DNA from: Saccharicrinis fermentans DSM 9555 = JCM 21142
Lineage (GTDB): Bacteria; Bacteroidota; Bacteroidia; Bacteroidales; Marinilabiliaceae
Assembly: GCF_000517085.1 (NCBI RefSeq)
Contig: NZ_KI912107.1
Span: 5,639,980 to 5,703,979 of the forward strand
Length of the DNA: 64,000 nt
Reading direction: 5' to 3'
Under the pieces are notes generated by a model, which ran no database searches, was not told the origin of the DNA, and saw nothing but the letters and a program-made list of their open reading frames with translations. Every line of letters begins with the position of its first letter. The first letter of the stretch is position 1. The position numbers and the translations under genes are program-made. Below, piece after piece: positions 61,345-64,000 of the stretch.

Positions 61345-62802
61345 ATGAGTAAATTAATTTTTGTCGCAGGCTTTATGGCCTGTCTGTTGATGATGCTAAG
61401 CTGCCAACCGGATGACACTAAAACAAAAAAGCAACCGAATGTGATTGTTTTGTTGGTTGACGACGCAGGATATGCTGATTTTGGATTTGCGGGTAGTAAA
61501 GACCTAAAAACACCTAATATTGATAAGCTGGCCAATAACGGCATGGTATTTACCGATGCACATGTAAGTGCTTCGGTGTGTGGCCCTAGTAGAGCTGGTA
61601 TTATGACAGGTAGGTATCAACAACGTTTTGGGTTTGAGTGTAATCCTTCTAGTGATCATAGTGGGGTCGATCTAGGTGAAACAACCATAGGAGAAGCCAT
61701 GCAACAAGCCGGGTATACAACGGCAGCCTTTGGTAAATGGCACTTGGGGTATGAGCCCGAATATAATCCCAACGCACGTGGTTTCGATTATTCATGGGGT
61801 TTTCTATCCGGTGGACGAAGGTATTTTTCGAATAAGACACAGGATCAGCCGGGTCATACACATTCCATCCGGGAGAATGGCCAGTTTACCACTTTTGAGG
61901 GCTACTTGACCGATCGGTTGGGAGATAAGGCAGTCGAGTTTATCGACAAAAATAAAAAGGATCCTTTTTTTATGTATTGGGCACCTAATGCAGTACATAC
62001 TCCTATGGAAGCTACAGAGGAAGATATGGCTTTGTTTAAAGGTCATCCGCGTCAGAAATTGGCTGCCATGACCTGGGCTTTGGACCGGTCTGTGGGTAAG
62101 ATTGTACAAAAACTGAAAGATGAAGATCTTCTAAATAATACACTTATCTTCTTTTTAAGTGATAACGGGGGTGCACACAATAATCAATCATCCAATTATC
62201 CACTGAAAGGCTTTAAGGGCAATAAGTACGAAGGGGGACATCGAGTGGCATTTTTTATGCATTGGCCCGAAGAAATTGAGAAGGGTACCTACAATGGATT
62301 AACTTCTTCGCTGGATATTTTTGCCACCTCCATTGCTGTAACTGGTAAGCAGGTACATACTAATAAAACCTTGGACGGTGTTAACTTGATTCCATATGTT
62401 AAAAATGGCATAGCAGAAAGTCCTCACAAACAATTATTTTGGCGTAAAGATCAAATGGCTGCTATGCGTAGTGGTCAATATAAAATGATTCGCGTAGCTA
62501 GGTTGGGCTATCGTTTGTATGATTTAGAGGAGGATTTAGGTGAAAGTAATGATTTGTGTGAGGCTAAAAATACTGCGCTTCATGAACTGCAAAACCAATT
62601 GCAATCTTGGGAAAAGGGATTGATTCAGCCTCTTTGGACTGAAGGAGCTATTTGGGATACCATCACCTGGATGATTCATGAAGATTATTATCTAAATCGA
62701 CCGGTGCGTGTGAAAGATCCAGGAAGTCTTAAAGAATGGAGAAAGCGCAAAAGAGAATCAGCGAAAGATATGCTTTTATTGCAAGATATATCGCGTCTTT
62801 AA
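61345..62802 (+). CDS. S1 family formylglycine sulfatase lipoprotein
   Basis: Sulfatase of 485 residues. ATG 61345 gives a lipoprotein signal (MSKLIFVAGFMACLLMMLSC); an in-frame GTG at 61291 overlapping the previous gene is unlikely. Cys79 lies in SVCGPSRAGIMTGRYQQRFGF, the same motif style as the upstream sulfatase-GH16 fusion, so the two sulfatase domains are related. Other ligands: LLVDDAGYADFGFAGS, GKWHLGYEPEYNP, FFLSDNGGAHNN. The C-terminus has the usual RLYDLEEDLGESNDL block. The gap to the preceding gene is 50 bp, consistent with one operon. Confidence 0.93.
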   Translation: MSKLIFVAGFMACLLMMLSCQPDDTKTKKQPNVIVLLVDDAGYADFGFAGSKDLKTPNIDKLANNGMVFTDAHVSASVCGPSRAGIMTGRYQQRFGFECNPSSDHSGVDLGETTIGEAMQQAGYTTAAFGKWHLGYEPEYNPNARGFDYSWGFLSGGRRYFSNKTQDQPGHTHSIRENGQFTTFEGYLTDRLGDKAVEFIDKNKKDPFFMYWAPNAVHTPMEATEEDMALFKGHPRQKLAAMTWALDRSVGKIVQKLKDEDLLNNTLIFFLSDNGGAHNNQSSNYPLKGFKGNKYEGGHRVAFFMHWPEEIEKGTYNGLTSSLDIFATSIAVTGKQVHTNKTLDGVNLIPYVKNGIAESPHKQLFWRKDQMAAMRSGQYKMIRVARLGYRLYDLEEDLGESNDLCEAKNTALHELQNQLQSWEKGLIQPLWTEGAIWDTITWMIHEDYYLNRPVRVKDPGSLKEWRKRKRESAKDMLLLQDISRL

Positions 62803-62962
62803 AAAGGTGCTTCGTTGCTTTGTTTCAATAGAACCATCGTGTTGTTGCGCTAATTTTTTTAAGCACTGACGTAAAGTTGTAAAAGTGCATTAAAAGATCT
62901 AATGCTAAGTACGGTCAAGACAGAATATATAGTTAATATGCGAATGTTGTTATAAAATATAA

Positions 62963-64000
<1,038 letters not shown>

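Noticed and set aside
62807-62877. GTGCTT/AAGCAC inverted repeat after the last sulfatase as a terminator
   Set aside because: Arms are only 6 bp and separated by more than 50 bases, which is too weak to support.

Overview
The window reads as carbohydrate-catabolic DNA from a Bacteroidota chromosome. The clade is an inference from SusC/SusD pairs, hybrid two-component regulators, a type IX secretion C-terminal domain, AT-rich intergenic DNA without strong Shine-Dalgarno sites, and TAnnTTTG-like -7 boxes. The many formylglycine sulfatases, a heparinase-like lyase and a GH50-like enzyme point to an organism that eats sulfated algal polysaccharides, perhaps a marine Marinilabiliales. I cannot name a species.

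Region 1 (1-13267) is an alpha-linked glycan module. It holds the 3' end of a six-hairpin glycosidase, a class I mannose-6-phosphate isomerase with an extra N-terminal domain, a GH92 alpha-mannosidase, a convergent GH47 alpha-mannosidase, an AraC regulator, and a divergent GH97-GH3 pair. GH92, GH47 and the isomerase suggest release of mannose and its entry into glycolysis.

Region 2 (about 13373-16550) is a scar of mobile DNA. It has an IS1634-family transposase cut off before its third catalytic residue, a headless and tailless Toprim/primase gene carrying two REP-like palindromes, the C-terminal stub of a tyrosine recombinase, and an in-frame hicA-hicB deletion fusion. An intact IS110-family element (about 17795-18990) sits just downstream, directly in front of a GH43-like gene. 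Its left end can fold like a bridge RNA.

Region 3 (16634-46897, minus strand) is a large polysaccharide utilization locus. In transcription order it contains GH88, sulfatase, GH50-like hydrolase, two sibling sulfatases, SusC/SusD, SusC/SusD, a SusE-like lipoprotein, a CE6-like esterase, a DNRLRE/beta-helix protein with a type IX sorting domain, GH2-malectin, a heparinase-II/III-like lyase and, beyond the IS110, a GH43-like propeller enzyme. A lyase plus GH88 implies a uronic-acid-containing, sulfated substrate of ulvan or glucuronan type (inference). A divergent hybrid two-component system (47112-51179) is the probable regulator; a perfect 9-bp dyad lies between them.

Region 4 (51249-64000) begins with a K+/H+ antiporter on the minus strand. 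A second hybrid two-component regulator and a same-strand cluster follow: GH43 lipoprotein, a sulfatase-GH16 fusion overlapping it by 8 bp, another sulfatase, and a GH2 beta-galactosidase cut by the window edge. This fits a sulfated galactan or related beta-glycan. A 34-residue membrane peptide gene and two hairpins lie between the regulator and the cluster. No tRNA, rRNA or CRISPR array was seen.
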